DNA of 52,554 bases from Pseudomonadota bacterium (lineage in GTDB: Bacteria; Pseudomonadota; Alphaproteobacteria; Rhizobiales; Xanthobacteraceae). The DNA lies in assembly GCA_023422775.1 (NCBI GenBank), contig JAFAGM010000058.1, forward strand, positions 1 through 52,554. The letters are read 5' to 3'. Shown here one piece after another: positions 16,827-24,822 of this stretch (position 1 is its first letter; the number at the start of each line of letters is the position of its first letter). Made by a program: the position numbers and the translations under genes. The notes under the pieces are model-generated. The model was not told the DNA's origin and ran no database searches. It was given only the letters and a program-made list of their open reading frames with translations.

Positions 16827-17046
16827 TCGCCTCGTCTCTGTCGAACTTGAAATCGGCGGGGAGGCGGCCGCGGAATGCGCGCAGGCGTTTCAATAGCTCG
16901 TCGCGCCCGGGCTTGCGCGCCACGCCGAACTGTCGCCTGTCAGCGACGTGGATTTCGATCTCGTCGCCTTCCTTCAGTCCGAGCGCCTCGACCACGACGG
17001 CGGGAAGGCGAACCGCGAGGCTGTTCCCCCATTTTGCGACCTGCAT
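16816..17046 (-). CDS. vapB: AbrB/MazE-type antitoxin (VapB)
   Basis: A 76-residue antitoxin with an N-terminal swapped-hairpin AbrB DNA-binding domain (MQVAKWGNSLAVRLPAVVVE, then LGLKEGDEIEI, residues 1-32) and a C-terminal toxin-binding tail (LRAFRGRLPADFKFDRDEANAR). It neutralises the downstream PIN toxin and represses its own operon. A 30-base palindrome stands 14 bases ahead of its start. The tail sequence around DFKFDRDEANAR recurs as a relic at 17838-17874. Confidence 0.9.
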   Translation of the reverse strand: MQVAKWGNSLAVRLPAVVVEALGLKEGDEIEIHVADRRQFGVARKPGRDELLKRLRAFRGRLPADFKFDRDEANAR

Positions 17047-17060
17047 GCCTGGGTTCTCCG

Positions 17061-17090
17061 TAGATATACATATGTTTCAATGTATATCTA
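17061..17090. promoter_or_regulatory. vapBC operator palindrome
   Basis: Perfect 11-bp inverted repeat TAGATATACAT (17061-17071) and ATGTATATCTA (17080-17090) with an 8-base spacer, directly upstream of vapB. AT-rich against a GC-rich background. It is the expected binding site for the VapBC complex and probably contains the -10 region. Confidence 0.8.
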
Positions 17091-17127
17091 TACTCAGCGA
17101 AGGTCAAGCAGCAGACGCGGGACGGCA

Positions 17128-17601
17128 TTATCCCCGCACCGCGGCCTCGATCTTCGCGACGTCGATCTTCCCCATCGGCATCATCGCTGCAAAGGCGCGC
17201 TTGGCGACGTCGCCGCCCCTGGCCATCGCGTCGGTGAGCACGCGCGGGGTGATCTGCCACGAAAGACCCCACTTGTCCTTGCACCAGCCGCAAGCGCTTC
17301 CCGCGCCGCCATTGCCGACGATCGCGTTCCAGTAGCGGTCGGTTTCGGCCTGGTCCTCGGTCGCGATCTGAAACGAGAAGGCTTCGCTGTGCTTGAACAT
17401 GTCGCCGCCGTTGAGGCCGATGCACGGCACGCCGCACACGGTGAACTGCACCGTCAGCACCTGCCCGGCCTTGCCGCCGGGAAAGTTGGACGGTGCCTTA
17501 TGAACAGCGTCGACGCTGCTGTTCGGAAACGTCCTTGCGTAAAACTGCGCGGCTTCCTCGGCGTCGTGGTTGTACCAAAGGCAGATCGTGTTCTTGTGCA
17601 T
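17128..17601 (-). CDS. VOC/PhnB-like glyoxalase-fold protein
   Basis: A 157-residue protein of the PhnB-like branch of the vicinal-oxygen-chelate superfamily (often annotated 3-demethylubiquinone-9 methyltransferase-like). It has the paired beta-alpha-beta modules (NTICLWYNHDAEEAAQFYA; DMFKHSEAFSFQIATEDQAE) and the terminal stretch KWGLSWQITPRVL, with MMPMGKIDVAKIEAA at the end. ATG 17601 follows AAGGAGAGGCCCG and matches the family start, so the longer frame to 17706 is rejected. Catalytic function is unknown for this branch. It follows the vapBC promoter region on the same strand but is upstream of it, so it is probably independent. Confidence 0.85.
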   Translation of the reverse strand: MHKNTICLWYNHDAEEAAQFYARTFPNSSVDAVHKAPSNFPGGKAGQVLTVQFTVCGVPCIGLNGGDMFKHSEAFSFQIATEDQAETDRYWNAIVGNGGAGSACGWCKDKWGLSWQITPRVLTDAMARGGDVAKRAFAAMMPMGKIDVAKIEAAVRG

Positions 17602-17966
17602 CGGGCCTCTCCTTGATGCCGCACAGGGCGGCGATGACGGTTGGTTCCAGGCCAAAGGACGTTTGAACACCCGGCGTCCCGACATCGCCGCCGAATTTTT
17701 TTGCACCGGCCCGGGAGGCTGAAAGATAAAAGCCCGGACGCAATGCGCCTTCGAGAGCGCGGCCTCATGCCGAATCGTGTTCCGGCGGACGGAATGTGGC
17801 GGAAGAGGACGTGCGGGCGTTGTTTGAGGATCAGGTCAACGGACATTTGCCTAGTCCCCGTCGAACTTGAAATCTCGCCGCACCGGTCACATCAGCGTAA
17901 ACGCCGGCTGCGGTCTACGCACAGCCATGTTACGATTCCCGCATCGACCCTCCGGAGCCAGCCTTG
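17602..17966. other. 365-base intergenic region with antitoxin relic
   Basis: No intact gene is seen. The region holds the promoter side of the VOC gene, a GC-rich stretch with TTTTTTTGC near 17695, and a vapB-like relic at 17838-17874. It ends at the serine hydrolase start. Confidence 0.6.
17838..17874 (-). pseudogene. Relic of a vapB-type antitoxin 3' end
   Basis: A 37-base stretch matching 16818-16854 (the vapB stop / vapC start junction) at 32 of 37 positions, including an exact 15-base GTCGAACTTGAAATC. On the minus strand it still reads DFKFDG before a premature TAG, aligning with DFKFDRDEANAR of the intact antitoxin. Flanks do not align, so only this junction remains. It suggests loss of a second VapBC pair. 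Confidence 0.6.
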
Positions 17967-19229
17967 ATGTCCGTCGCAACCGCTACAAGCCAGACCGCCA
18001 CTCCCACCGTCACCGAAACCGATCCCGAAGCCATCGGCTTCATGCAGGGCTTCCCGCCGCCACCCGACAAACTCATCACCTTCCAGAACGGCTCCTTCCG
18101 CAGCTTCCCCGAACTGCGCTGGGCCTGGAGCAACATCCGCCAGCTGGTGCCGACGGTGAATGTCTGGCGCGGGGCAGGGCCGGCGTCGGCGCTGCCGCGC
18201 GCGGAGCATGATATCGGCGCGTCGGCGTCGGTTACCATGGACGGGCGGCCGATGACGTTCGAACGCATGCTCGAGGAGACCTATGCCGACGGCATCGCCG
18301 TGCTGCATCGGGGCAGGCTGATCTACGAGCGCTATTTCGGCGCGCTGAAGCCGCACAAGCCGCACATCGCGATGTCGGTGACGAAATCGTTCACCGGCAC
18401 GCTCGCCGGCATCCTGGTGGCGGAGGGCAGGATCGATCCGCAGGCGCCGGTCACCGACTATGTCCCCGAGTTGAAGAGAAGCGCGTTCGGCGACGCGCGC
18501 GTGCACGAGGCCATGGATATGACCACGGGCCTCGTCTACACGGAAGTTTATACTGACAGGAATTCCGATGTGTGGGGGCTGCGGCGGGCGAACGGCATGG
18601 CGCCGATCGAGCCGGGCTATGAAGGCGCGACCAACATCTTCGATTTCCTCTGCGCACAGAAGAAGCAGGGCGAGCACGGCAAGGCCTTTGCCTACAAGAC
18701 CGTCAATTCCGACGTGCTGGCCTGGATCGTCAGGCGCGCGAGCGGCATGACGCTGTCCGATCTGCTCTCCGAGCGCATCTGGGTTCCGATGGGCGCGGAG
18801 GAGGACGCGCATTATCACGTCGACCGCATCGGCACCGAGAGCGGCGGCGGCGGGCTTTCGACGACGTTGCGCGATCTCGCCCGCTTCGGCGAGACGATCC
18901 GCAACCACGGCCGCTTCAACGGCCGCCAGATCGTGCCGTCGCAATTCGTCGAGGAAGTCGCTCGCGGCGGTGATCCCGAAAAATTCAAGCCGGCCGGCTA
19001 CACCACCTTGCCCGGCGCGTCATACCGCCATCAATGGTGGATCACGCACAATGCGCACGGCGCCTACATGGCGCGCGGCGTGCACGGGCAGGGCATCTAT
19101 ATCGATCCCAAGGCCGAGATGGTGATCGCCCGCTATGCCTCGCACCCGGCCGCCGGCAACGCCGCCAACGACCCGGTGACGCTGCCGGCCTACATGGCGC
19201 TGGCGAAGGACTTGATGGCGGGAGGCTGA
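17967..19229 (+). CDS. Serine hydrolase, beta-lactamase/NylB-like fold
   Basis: A 420-residue cytoplasmic-looking hydrolase of the class C beta-lactamase/esterase superfamily. Nucleophile motif S137-V-T-K140 is in PHIAMSVTKSF, the second motif Y243-K-T-V-N247 is in FAYKTVNSDV, and HGQG near the C-terminus replaces the KTG box. From memory it is closer to 6-aminohexanoate-dimer hydrolase and EstB-type enzymes than to true beta-lactamases. No signal peptide is seen. ATG 17967 is preferred to the TTG one codon earlier. The substrate is probably an amide or ester, not known. Confidence 0.85.
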   Translation: MSVATATSQTATPTVTETDPEAIGFMQGFPPPPDKLITFQNGSFRSFPELRWAWSNIRQLVPTVNVWRGAGPASALPRAEHDIGASASVTMDGRPMTFERMLEETYADGIAVLHRGRLIYERYFGALKPHKPHIAMSVTKSFTGTLAGILVAEGRIDPQAPVTDYVPELKRSAFGDARVHEAMDMTTGLVYTEVYTDRNSDVWGLRRANGMAPIEPGYEGATNIFDFLCAQKKQGEHGKAFAYKTVNSDVLAWIVRRASGMTLSDLLSERIWVPMGAEEDAHYHVDRIGTESGGGGLSTTLRDLARFGETIRNHGRFNGRQIVPSQFVEEVARGGDPEKFKPAGYTTLPGASYRHQWWITHNAHGAYMARGVHGQGIYIDPKAEMVIARYASHPAAGNAANDPVTLPAYMALAKDLMAGG

Positions 19230-19298
19230 CGCACGGAATATCGGCGGCGCCTGACAGCGTTGTCGGGCGTTGTCGAACGGCCGCTTGCCATCCGTGGA

Positions 19299-20789
19299 CT
19301 AGATCAAATCCTCGGATGGAATCGAAATGCGGCATACGAGGCCAGCCGGATCGAAATCGAACTCTGCGCCGCCACCCGACCCAAACTGCAGGCTTCGCGT
19401 GATGACGGTGTGCCCGAAGCCCTTTCGTTCCGGCGGCGCGACCGGCGGTCCGCCGGATTCGCGCCATTCGATGACGAATGGGCCGCTCTTGTTGTCACCG
19501 ATGATCGCCCGCACGCTGACGCGGCCGCCTTCCTGCGAGAGTGAGCCGTACTTCACGGCGTTGGTCGTAAGCTCGTGCACGATCAATCCGAAAGCGATCG
19601 CTGCACGAGGAGCGACCGCTACGTTCAATCCTTCAATCGTGACATTGTCAGCGCCATCCTCGACGTAGGGCGCGAGTTCGGACTTGACGATATCGCCCAG
19701 ATCCGAGGACGACCAGGAATTCCTCAGGAGCAGGGAATGGGTAGCTGCGAGCGCATGAATGCGACCGGAGAATACCCTCTGGAATTCCTTCACCGTATCT
19801 GCCCTGGAAGCCGTCCGCGCGCTGATTGAGGCGACCATGGCAAGGGTGTTCTTCACGCGATGGTCCAGTTCGTGCATCAGAAGCCGCTGTTGTTCTTCTG
19901 CGGCCTTGCGGTGGGATAGATCGACCATCGTGATGACGGCGCCGCTGATCCGGTCGCCGGCAACGCGCAGCGGCGCGGCGCTGACCAGATAGTCCTTCAC
20001 CTTCGGCGCGTTCACTGCCGTCGCCTCCATTCCCCGCATGGGGGTGCCGGCGATGACCATGGCGATCATGTCGTCTGCCTGCAGGACACCCGAGGTGCCG
20101 TGGAAGTCGAGTGGAATGATATCGGCGAAGGCTTGTCCGATGCGATTGCCTTCATGAACGATGCTGGATGCCGCATTGGCGTGGGTGATGATTCCGTCGC
20201 GATCGCATACCAGCACGGCTTCGTTGGCGGAATCGATCACCGCGCGGGCGGCGTGCTCGCTTTGTTCGACGCCCTCGTTGTAAACCCGCTCCGTCACGTT
20301 GGCGAAGGTTACGGCATGGCCCGAGATCGTGCCCAGTCGTAACGGAATTGCGGCGGCCACGAAGTGAAGGCCAAGCTCTCCCTGTCCACCTCGGGGAAAG
20401 CGGACTTCGCGGCTTTGCCTGGTTGTGTGCGCATCGCTGAGAAGCTGTTTGATTTCCCTGCGCGTTTCGGCCGGCAGGACATCCGCAAAAAGCCTGCCCT
20501 GCAGCGGGGCGAACTGCGTGCCCAGCAACTGCGTCAGCGTGCTGTTGGCGTAGAGCACCCGTCCCGCGTCGTCGAGAGCAACCGCGCCGGGCTCCATGGC
20601 TTCCATGAATGCCCGATAAGACTCGGGGTCTCCTCCGATCGTGAAAATCTCATCTTCCAAAGGGCCGCGCATCACCAGTGCGTCGACCTCGTTCTCGCGA
20701 ATGGCCCGCAGCGTTTCCTCCGCCTCGGCCAGCCTGTGCCGGAGATCGGCGATCATAAGGTCTTTGTCCGAGGACGAGGTCCGCGTCAT
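19299..20789 (-). CDS. PAS-containing HWE/HisKA_2-type histidine kinase
   Basis: A 496-residue soluble sensor kinase, last gene of the kaiC-kaiB operon. Residues 10-38 are a coiled coil ending in ENEVDALVM. Two PAS domains follow (about 55-165 and 180-290). The dimerisation/phosphoacceptor helix reads MHELDHRVKNTLA with probable phospho-His H310, and the N-box is HELTTNAVKYGS (E406, N410) of the HWE/HisKA_2 ATPase. No receiver domain and no response regulator gene are nearby. The start overlaps the kaiB stop by 4 bases (ATGA), so the kinase is coupled to KaiB and is the likely clock output or input component. Confidence 0.88.
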   Translation of the reverse strand: MTRTSSSDKDLMIADLRHRLAEAEETLRAIRENEVDALVMRGPLEDEIFTIGGDPESYRAFMEAMEPGAVALDDAGRVLYANSTLTQLLGTQFAPLQGRLFADVLPAETRREIKQLLSDAHTTRQSREVRFPRGGQGELGLHFVAAAIPLRLGTISGHAVTFANVTERVYNEGVEQSEHAARAVIDSANEAVLVCDRDGIITHANAASSIVHEGNRIGQAFADIIPLDFHGTSGVLQADDMIAMVIAGTPMRGMEATAVNAPKVKDYLVSAAPLRVAGDRISGAVITMVDLSHRKAAEEQQRLLMHELDHRVKNTLAMVASISARTASRADTVKEFQRVFSGRIHALAATHSLLLRNSWSSSDLGDIVKSELAPYVEDGADNVTIEGLNVAVAPRAAIAFGLIVHELTTNAVKYGSLSQEGGRVSVRAIIGDNKSGPFVIEWRESGGPPVAPPERKGFGHTVITRSLQFGSGGGAEFDFDPAGLVCRISIPSEDLI

Positions 20790-21064
20790 GCGCCGTCGCT
20801 CACCTTGAGATTCACCAGCACCTTGTGGGTGTCGGATAGATCGCCGATGAGCTTGCGGAGAGGAACAGGCAATTCACGCACCAGGGTCGGGATCGCCACA
20901 ATACTGTGCTCGCGCGCGAGCTTCGGGTCTTGCCGCAAATCGATCACCTCCACCGTGTACTGGCCGGGGAGATGCTCGGCGCATATGCGTTCCAGGTTGG
21001 CGATCGCGGCGAGGGATTTTGGCGTCTGTCCTGCAACGTAGAGAAGGAGCTTTCGAGGAGCCAT
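20786..21064 (-). CDS. kaiB: Circadian clock protein KaiB
   Basis: A 92-residue KaiB: thioredoxin-like N-terminal part (KLLLYVAGQTPKSLAAIANL), EVIDLRQDP, the cis-Pro-type loop IVAIPTLVRELP and the tail LIGDLSDTHKVLVNL are all classic. KaiB binds the CI ring of phosphorylated KaiC after a fold switch. ATG 21064 is chosen because AAGGAC is properly spaced from it; a GTG two codons earlier is the alternative. The gene is 29 bases after kaiC and overlaps the kinase gene. Confidence 0.95.
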   Translation of the reverse strand: MAPRKLLLYVAGQTPKSLAAIANLERICAEHLPGQYTVEVIDLRQDPKLAREHSIVAIPTLVRELPVPLRKLIGDLSDTHKVLVNLKVSDGA

Positions 21065-21093
21065 GGACACGTCCTTACATCCGTTTCTTACCG

Positions 21094-22782
21094 TTAGGAT
21101 TTGCGGCTCCTCTCCATATCTGCCATGTCGGCTGCCGCCTGGCGAAGGTATTCGCTTTCATCGTCGGTGATCGCTTTCAGCGCTATCTCGTCCGCGTCGA
21201 GCTCGGCTTGCAGCGCCTCCATCTGGGCCTTGGCGCGGCGCCGCTTCTGTTCGAGCTGCTGCTGGGCGCGCGCCACATCGGCTCTGCGGCGCACCTCCGC
21301 CCGGCGGGATTTGGCTTCCTCATTCTTCCGGGCGGACCCGGTCAGGGCGCCGGACTCCCCGAGATACGGGGGAATGAGCTGAATTCCCTTGTCGCTCATG
21401 ATGAACTCGCGAACCTGGTTGGAATGCGACGTGCCGCGCGCCTTGAGCAGATAGAGCTCGCGATTGAACTCGCCGCCGACCTCCCGGTTCAGCAAGAGGA
21501 TCCATGCGTCCATGAGGGACGAAAGGCCGGCGTCGGTTTCGACGCGCCGGCCGTCCTGGCTGTGCATGAGGTGGGTGAACACGGCGGTCACGCCATGGCC
21601 CTTCAGGAAATCGATCATGCGAAGCAGCATGGACTGGATTTCCATGTGATCGCCACTTTCCGTGAACGAGGAGATCGGGTCGAGGATGACGGTGCTGGGC
21701 TTGAACCTGGTCACTTCGCGCAACATCACGGCCAGATGCATTTCAAGGCTGTAAAAGGTCGGCCTCGTGGCAATGAATCGCAATTTGTCGGACTTGATCC
21801 ATCGGCCGATATCGACCCCCAGGGACTTCATGTTCCTGACGGATTGATCGGCGGATTCCTCGAACGAAAAGAAGAGGGCGCGTTCGCCCGCGGCGCAGGC
21901 AGCTTCGGCGAAGCTTGCAGCGATCGAAGATTTGCCGGAACCGGCGACGCCCGAGATGAGGATGCTGCTGCCCCGATGGAAGCCGCCGCCGGCCAGCATG
22001 TTGTCCAGGTCGGCTATTCCGGAAGAAATCCGCTCATCGAAGACCTTGTGATCCAGGCCGAGCGTGGACACCGGCAGCACGCTGAAGCCGTCCTGATCGA
22101 TGAGGAACGGATATTCGTTCGTGCCATGCGCCGTGCCGCGATATTTGACGATGCGAAGACGGCGTGTCGAAATCTGGTTCTGAACGCGATGGTCAAGCAG
22201 GATCACGCAGTCGGAGACGTATTCCTCCAGCCCCTGCCGCGTGAGCGTGCCGTCGCCACGCTCGGCGGTGATGACCGTCGTCATTCCCTTGTCCTTCAGC
22301 CAGTCGAACAACCGGCGGATTTCCGCCCGCAGTATCGCCTCGTTGGAAAAGGCCGAGAACAGGCTCTCGATCGTATCGAGCACGACCCGCTTGGCGCCTA
22401 TTGAATCGATCGCGGCCTCCAGCCGCAGGAAGAGACCTTCCAGGTCATAATCGCCGGCCTCTTCGAGTTCCGAGCGATCCAATGCGACGTATTCGAAAGT
22501 GATCTTTTGATCGTCCACCAGCTTGTTGAGCGCGAAGCCCAGAGAGGCAACATTGCTGACAATGTCTCCGGGACGCTCCTCGAAGGTGACGAAGACGCCA
22601 GGCTCGCCGAAGTCGCGCGCACCGTGGATCAGGAAGGTCGTCGCGAAAAGCGTTTTGCCGCAACCGGCCGAGCCGCAGACAAGTGTCGGGCGACCGGTTG
22701 GTACCCCGCCGAGAGTCAGGTCGTCGAAGCCGGCAATGCCGGTGGGGGATTTTGAAATGCCTTGAAGGGGTTTTGACATCAC
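21094..22782 (-). CDS. kaiC: Clock ATPase/autokinase KaiC with C-terminal coiled coil
   Basis: A 562-residue double-domain RecA-like KaiC. The CI P-loop is GSAGCGKT (37-44) with catalytic Glu pair E68-E69; the CII P-loop is GVAGSGKS (278-285) with E308-E309. The phosphosite region reads T416-D-A-G-L-S421-S422, aligning with cyanobacterial T426, S431 and T432, so the second site is Ser not Thr. Residues about 485-560 are a charged heptad-rich extension absent from the 519-residue Synechococcus protein, predicted coiled coil as in Rhodobacter KaiC. The frame starts with GTG, with ATG one codon inside. First gene of kaiC-kaiB-kinase; no kaiA is present. Confidence 0.95.
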   Translation of the reverse strand: MMSKPLQGISKSPTGIAGFDDLTLGGVPTGRPTLVCGSAGCGKTLFATTFLIHGARDFGEPGVFVTFEERPGDIVSNVASLGFALNKLVDDQKITFEYVALDRSELEEAGDYDLEGLFLRLEAAIDSIGAKRVVLDTIESLFSAFSNEAILRAEIRRLFDWLKDKGMTTVITAERGDGTLTRQGLEEYVSDCVILLDHRVQNQISTRRLRIVKYRGTAHGTNEYPFLIDQDGFSVLPVSTLGLDHKVFDERISSGIADLDNMLAGGGFHRGSSILISGVAGSGKSSIAASFAEAACAAGERALFFSFEESADQSVRNMKSLGVDIGRWIKSDKLRFIATRPTFYSLEMHLAVMLREVTRFKPSTVILDPISSFTESGDHMEIQSMLLRMIDFLKGHGVTAVFTHLMHSQDGRRVETDAGLSSLMDAWILLLNREVGGEFNRELYLLKARGTSHSNQVREFIMSDKGIQLIPPYLGESGALTGSARKNEEAKSRRAEVRRRADVARAQQQLEQKRRRAKAQMEALQAELDADEIALKAITDDESEYLRQAAADMADMERSRKS

Positions 22783-23050
22783 GTACTCACGCTCTTATGC
22801 GAACCGACATGCCATGCGCGACATGGCGCCTCCGCGCCGTGCGGTCTTGACTCGCATCTGGGCTGATGGCCGCCCCGGTCTCATTGACCATAGACGGGAT
22901 AGGCACAACTGTCAGGACCTTCAACATGCCAAGTATCGGCATGCGTTAAGACTTTCGGAACGTTCGTGATGTGTTCCAGAGACGGAACAAGGCTGCGCTC
23001 GAACAGAAGTCCTGGCCGAGCAGCAGGCGGCCGATCGCGCTGGTCTGGCG

Positions 23051-23545
23051 TTACGACTGGTTCGCAGCAGTCTTGCGTTGTCTTGCCAGGTAGATGATCT
23101 GGGCGGTCAGGCCGACGACGAGAATAGCCAGCAGCCCCGCCTGAGCGCCGAGAAGCAGCGGCGATTTCAGGTCGGTAACCAGGGGATGGCCGTCCGGAAC
23201 CCGGCGCAGGATCTCGGAAACGGTCGGCACCATCAGGAGAAACGCGGTCAGGCTCAGGCAGATGGTTTCGACGTATCTGGCGATGCGCGCGAAACCTGGA
23301 ATGCGTTCGACCCCGTAACCTGCGAGCAGGAGTACCAGGGTCACGGCGCCGATCCCGTAACTGACCGGCTGATGTGCCACAAGGAACACCGTCGCGGCTC
23401 CGACAAGCATGCAGACAAAATAGATGGCGCCCGGCGTGGACCGGGGAACGATCCGGCCATGACGGGCAAACATGTAAAGCGCCACGGGAATAGCTGGCAG
23501 GCTGCCGAGTGTATGGATCCAGCCAAGCGGTGAAATTCCGAACAT
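23051..23545 (-). CDS. Five-TM membrane protein, hypothetical
   Basis: A 164-residue inner-membrane protein with about five hydrophobic helices (5-25, 40-58, 62-80, 92-110, 133-153). It starts MFGISPLGWIHTLGSLPAIPV, a pattern I associate with DUF2306-like or small haem/cofactor-associated membrane proteins, but the family is not certain. His residues at 11 and 58 lie near helix ends. It is 100 bases downstream of the TetR gene on the same strand and may be its target. The 268 bases between it and kaiC contain no convincing gene. Confidence 0.75.
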   Translation of the reverse strand: MFGISPLGWIHTLGSLPAIPVALYMFARHGRIVPRSTPGAIYFVCMLVGAATVFLVAHQPVSYGIGAVTLVLLLAGYGVERIPGFARIARYVETICLSLTAFLLMVPTVSEILRRVPDGHPLVTDLKSPLLLGAQAGLLAILVVGLTAQIIYLARQRKTAANQS

Positions 23546-23645
23546 GAGCGATTGCCTTTCGTATCTTGAGTGACGAGGTGGTCGAGCGGCAGGCTGTCGC
23601 GGACAAATCCGCGAGCGGCATCCGTCTCCTGGCGGAGTTCCAATG

Positions 23646-24224
23646 TCAGGCGGTGATGCGCGCCAGCAGGGGGCGGGTTATGGCGCCAAAAGTCGCGGGA
23701 TCGCCGTAGGCGCGCGCCGAAAGCATCGCGCCATGCACGGTGGCCATGAACATCTCCGCGTTGTCCCCGGCGGTTCCGGTCAGCGTGAGGCGGCCGTTTG
23801 CGGCGCCACGCTCCAGGACGGAGGCGAGCCAGTCCGAGAGCTTTCGGAAATGCGTGCGCACTTCCAGAACGACGGCATCGGGAAGAACCGGAATCTCGGT
23901 GGCGAGCAAGGCGCAGACGCAGAAGGGATGAGTGGCGTCGGCGATACACGCCTCCCAATAGCCGACATAGGCACGAAGCTGTTCGAGCGGATCGGAGACG
24001 TTGCGTTCCAGTTCGGCGATCCCGGCTTCAGCCTCATCCCGGTACTGTGCGACCAGCGCGCGGACCAGATCCGATTTGCTGGGGAAATGGTGGTGGATGC
24101 TCGCATTGCGAATGCCGACGACGCTGGAAATATCGGCGTAGCTAAAGCTGTTGTAGCCCCCGTTGATGATCAGGGAGCGCGCGCAGCGAATGATGTCGTC
24201 GGCCCTGTTCGGTGTGTTTGCCAT
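23646..24224 (-). CDS. TetR/AcrR family regulator
   Basis: A 192-residue one-component regulator. The N-terminal TetR HTH is at about 8-55 (FSYADISSVVGIRNASIHHH then FPSKSDLVRAL). The C-terminal ligand domain contains HPFCVCALLATEIPVLP, typical of the branch that carries Cys in the ligand domain (TetR_C33/AcuR-like). An inverted repeat ACCAAC...GTTGGT overlaps its promoter. It probably represses itself and the following membrane protein gene; the ligand is unknown. Confidence 0.88.
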   Translation of the reverse strand: MANTPNRADDIIRCARSLIINGGYNSFSYADISSVVGIRNASIHHHFPSKSDLVRALVAQYRDEAEAGIAELERNVSDPLEQLRAYVGYWEACIADATHPFCVCALLATEIPVLPDAVVLEVRTHFRKLSDWLASVLERGAANGRLTLTGTAGDNAEMFMATVHGAMLSARAYGDPATFGAITRPLLARITA

Positions 24225-24235
24225 GACTTGTGTCT

Positions 24236-24260
24236 ACCAACTAGTAGGAAGGTTGGTCAA
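24236..24260 (-). promoter_or_regulatory. TetR promoter with inverted-repeat operator
   Basis: ACCAAC (24236-24241) and GTTGGT (24252-24257) form an inverted repeat 11 bases ahead of the tetR ATG. On the minus strand TTGACC (24260-24255) is a good -35 box overlapping the right arm, with TAGACA or GTAGAC as -10. This layout suggests autorepression. Confidence 0.55.
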
Positions 24261-24339
24261 CACGAAGCGGTCTGACTTTCCCGTTACCGTTCCTGCCGCG
24301 GTCCCCAGGCAGGCTCTCTGAGAAGCGGAGTCCTGCCGC

Positions 24340-24822
24340 TCACCGCCCGTAAAGCCGTTCGTCCCACCACACCGGTTCGGGCAGGGTATGCGCGATGCCC
24401 CTGGCGTCGGGGTGAGCCGGATTGATCAGGAAATTGCGCTCCAGCCGCGCCGGGATCGAGGGGACGATCAAGAGCGCCGAACGCTTCTCCTCGCTCCATT
24501 GCTGCCCGAACGTCTTGCAGATGGTTTCGCTTCGCTGGTCCCAGCCCGGATGCGCCGCGGTCTGAAAGATCTCGTAGGAGACGCCGTTCGGGATCGTGAT
24601 TTCGATGAAGTGCTGACCGGCGGGCATCACCAGGTTGGCGTGCACCAGCTTTTCCAGCAACGCCGTTGAATAGTGCTCCGAGGTGTAGATGAGCGGGCTG
24701 GTCCGCGTGTTCCAGCGCCCGGGATAGAGGCGGGCGCCTTCGCAATCATAGATCGGGAAGGCGCCGTCCGGGTCTCCGATGCGATAGCATTTCAGGACGC
24801 GGTCGGTCTTCTGGGCGTTCAT
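24340..24822 (-). CDS. RES-domain NAD-degrading toxin
   Basis: A 160-residue RES-domain protein, toxin of the RES/Xre class (ParT, MbcT, Res), which depletes or transfers from NAD+. Conserved residues are visible: R14 in CYRIG, G35-R36-W37 in PGRWN, Y46 in IYTSEH, E57 in ALLEKLV and the terminal NFLINPAHPDA block. Its ATG overlaps the antitoxin stop by 4 bases (ATGA). All signature residues are intact, so activity is expected. Confidence 0.9.
   Translation of the reverse strand: MNAQKTDRVLKCYRIGDPDGAFPIYDCEGARLYPGRWNTRTSPLIYTSEHYSTALLEKLVHANLVMPAGQHFIEITIPNGVSYEIFQTAAHPGWDQRSETICKTFGQQWSEEKRSALLIVPSIPARLERNFLINPAHPDARGIAHTLPEPVWWDERLYGR

Noticed and set aside
17454..17846. Minus-strand frame starting MSVDLILKQ next to the vapB relic, a possible second VapC
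   Set aside because: It lacks the DTN motif and every other PIN acidic residue and overlaps the VOC gene.
21019..22404. 461-codon plus-strand frame opposite kaiC
   Set aside because: Antisense to an unmistakable KaiC; composition is that of a shadow frame.
22881..23621. 246-codon minus-strand frame over the five-TM membrane gene
   Set aside because: Overlaps a better supported frame at 23051-23545 with clear TM pattern; translation is Arg/Pro/Ser rich without motifs.
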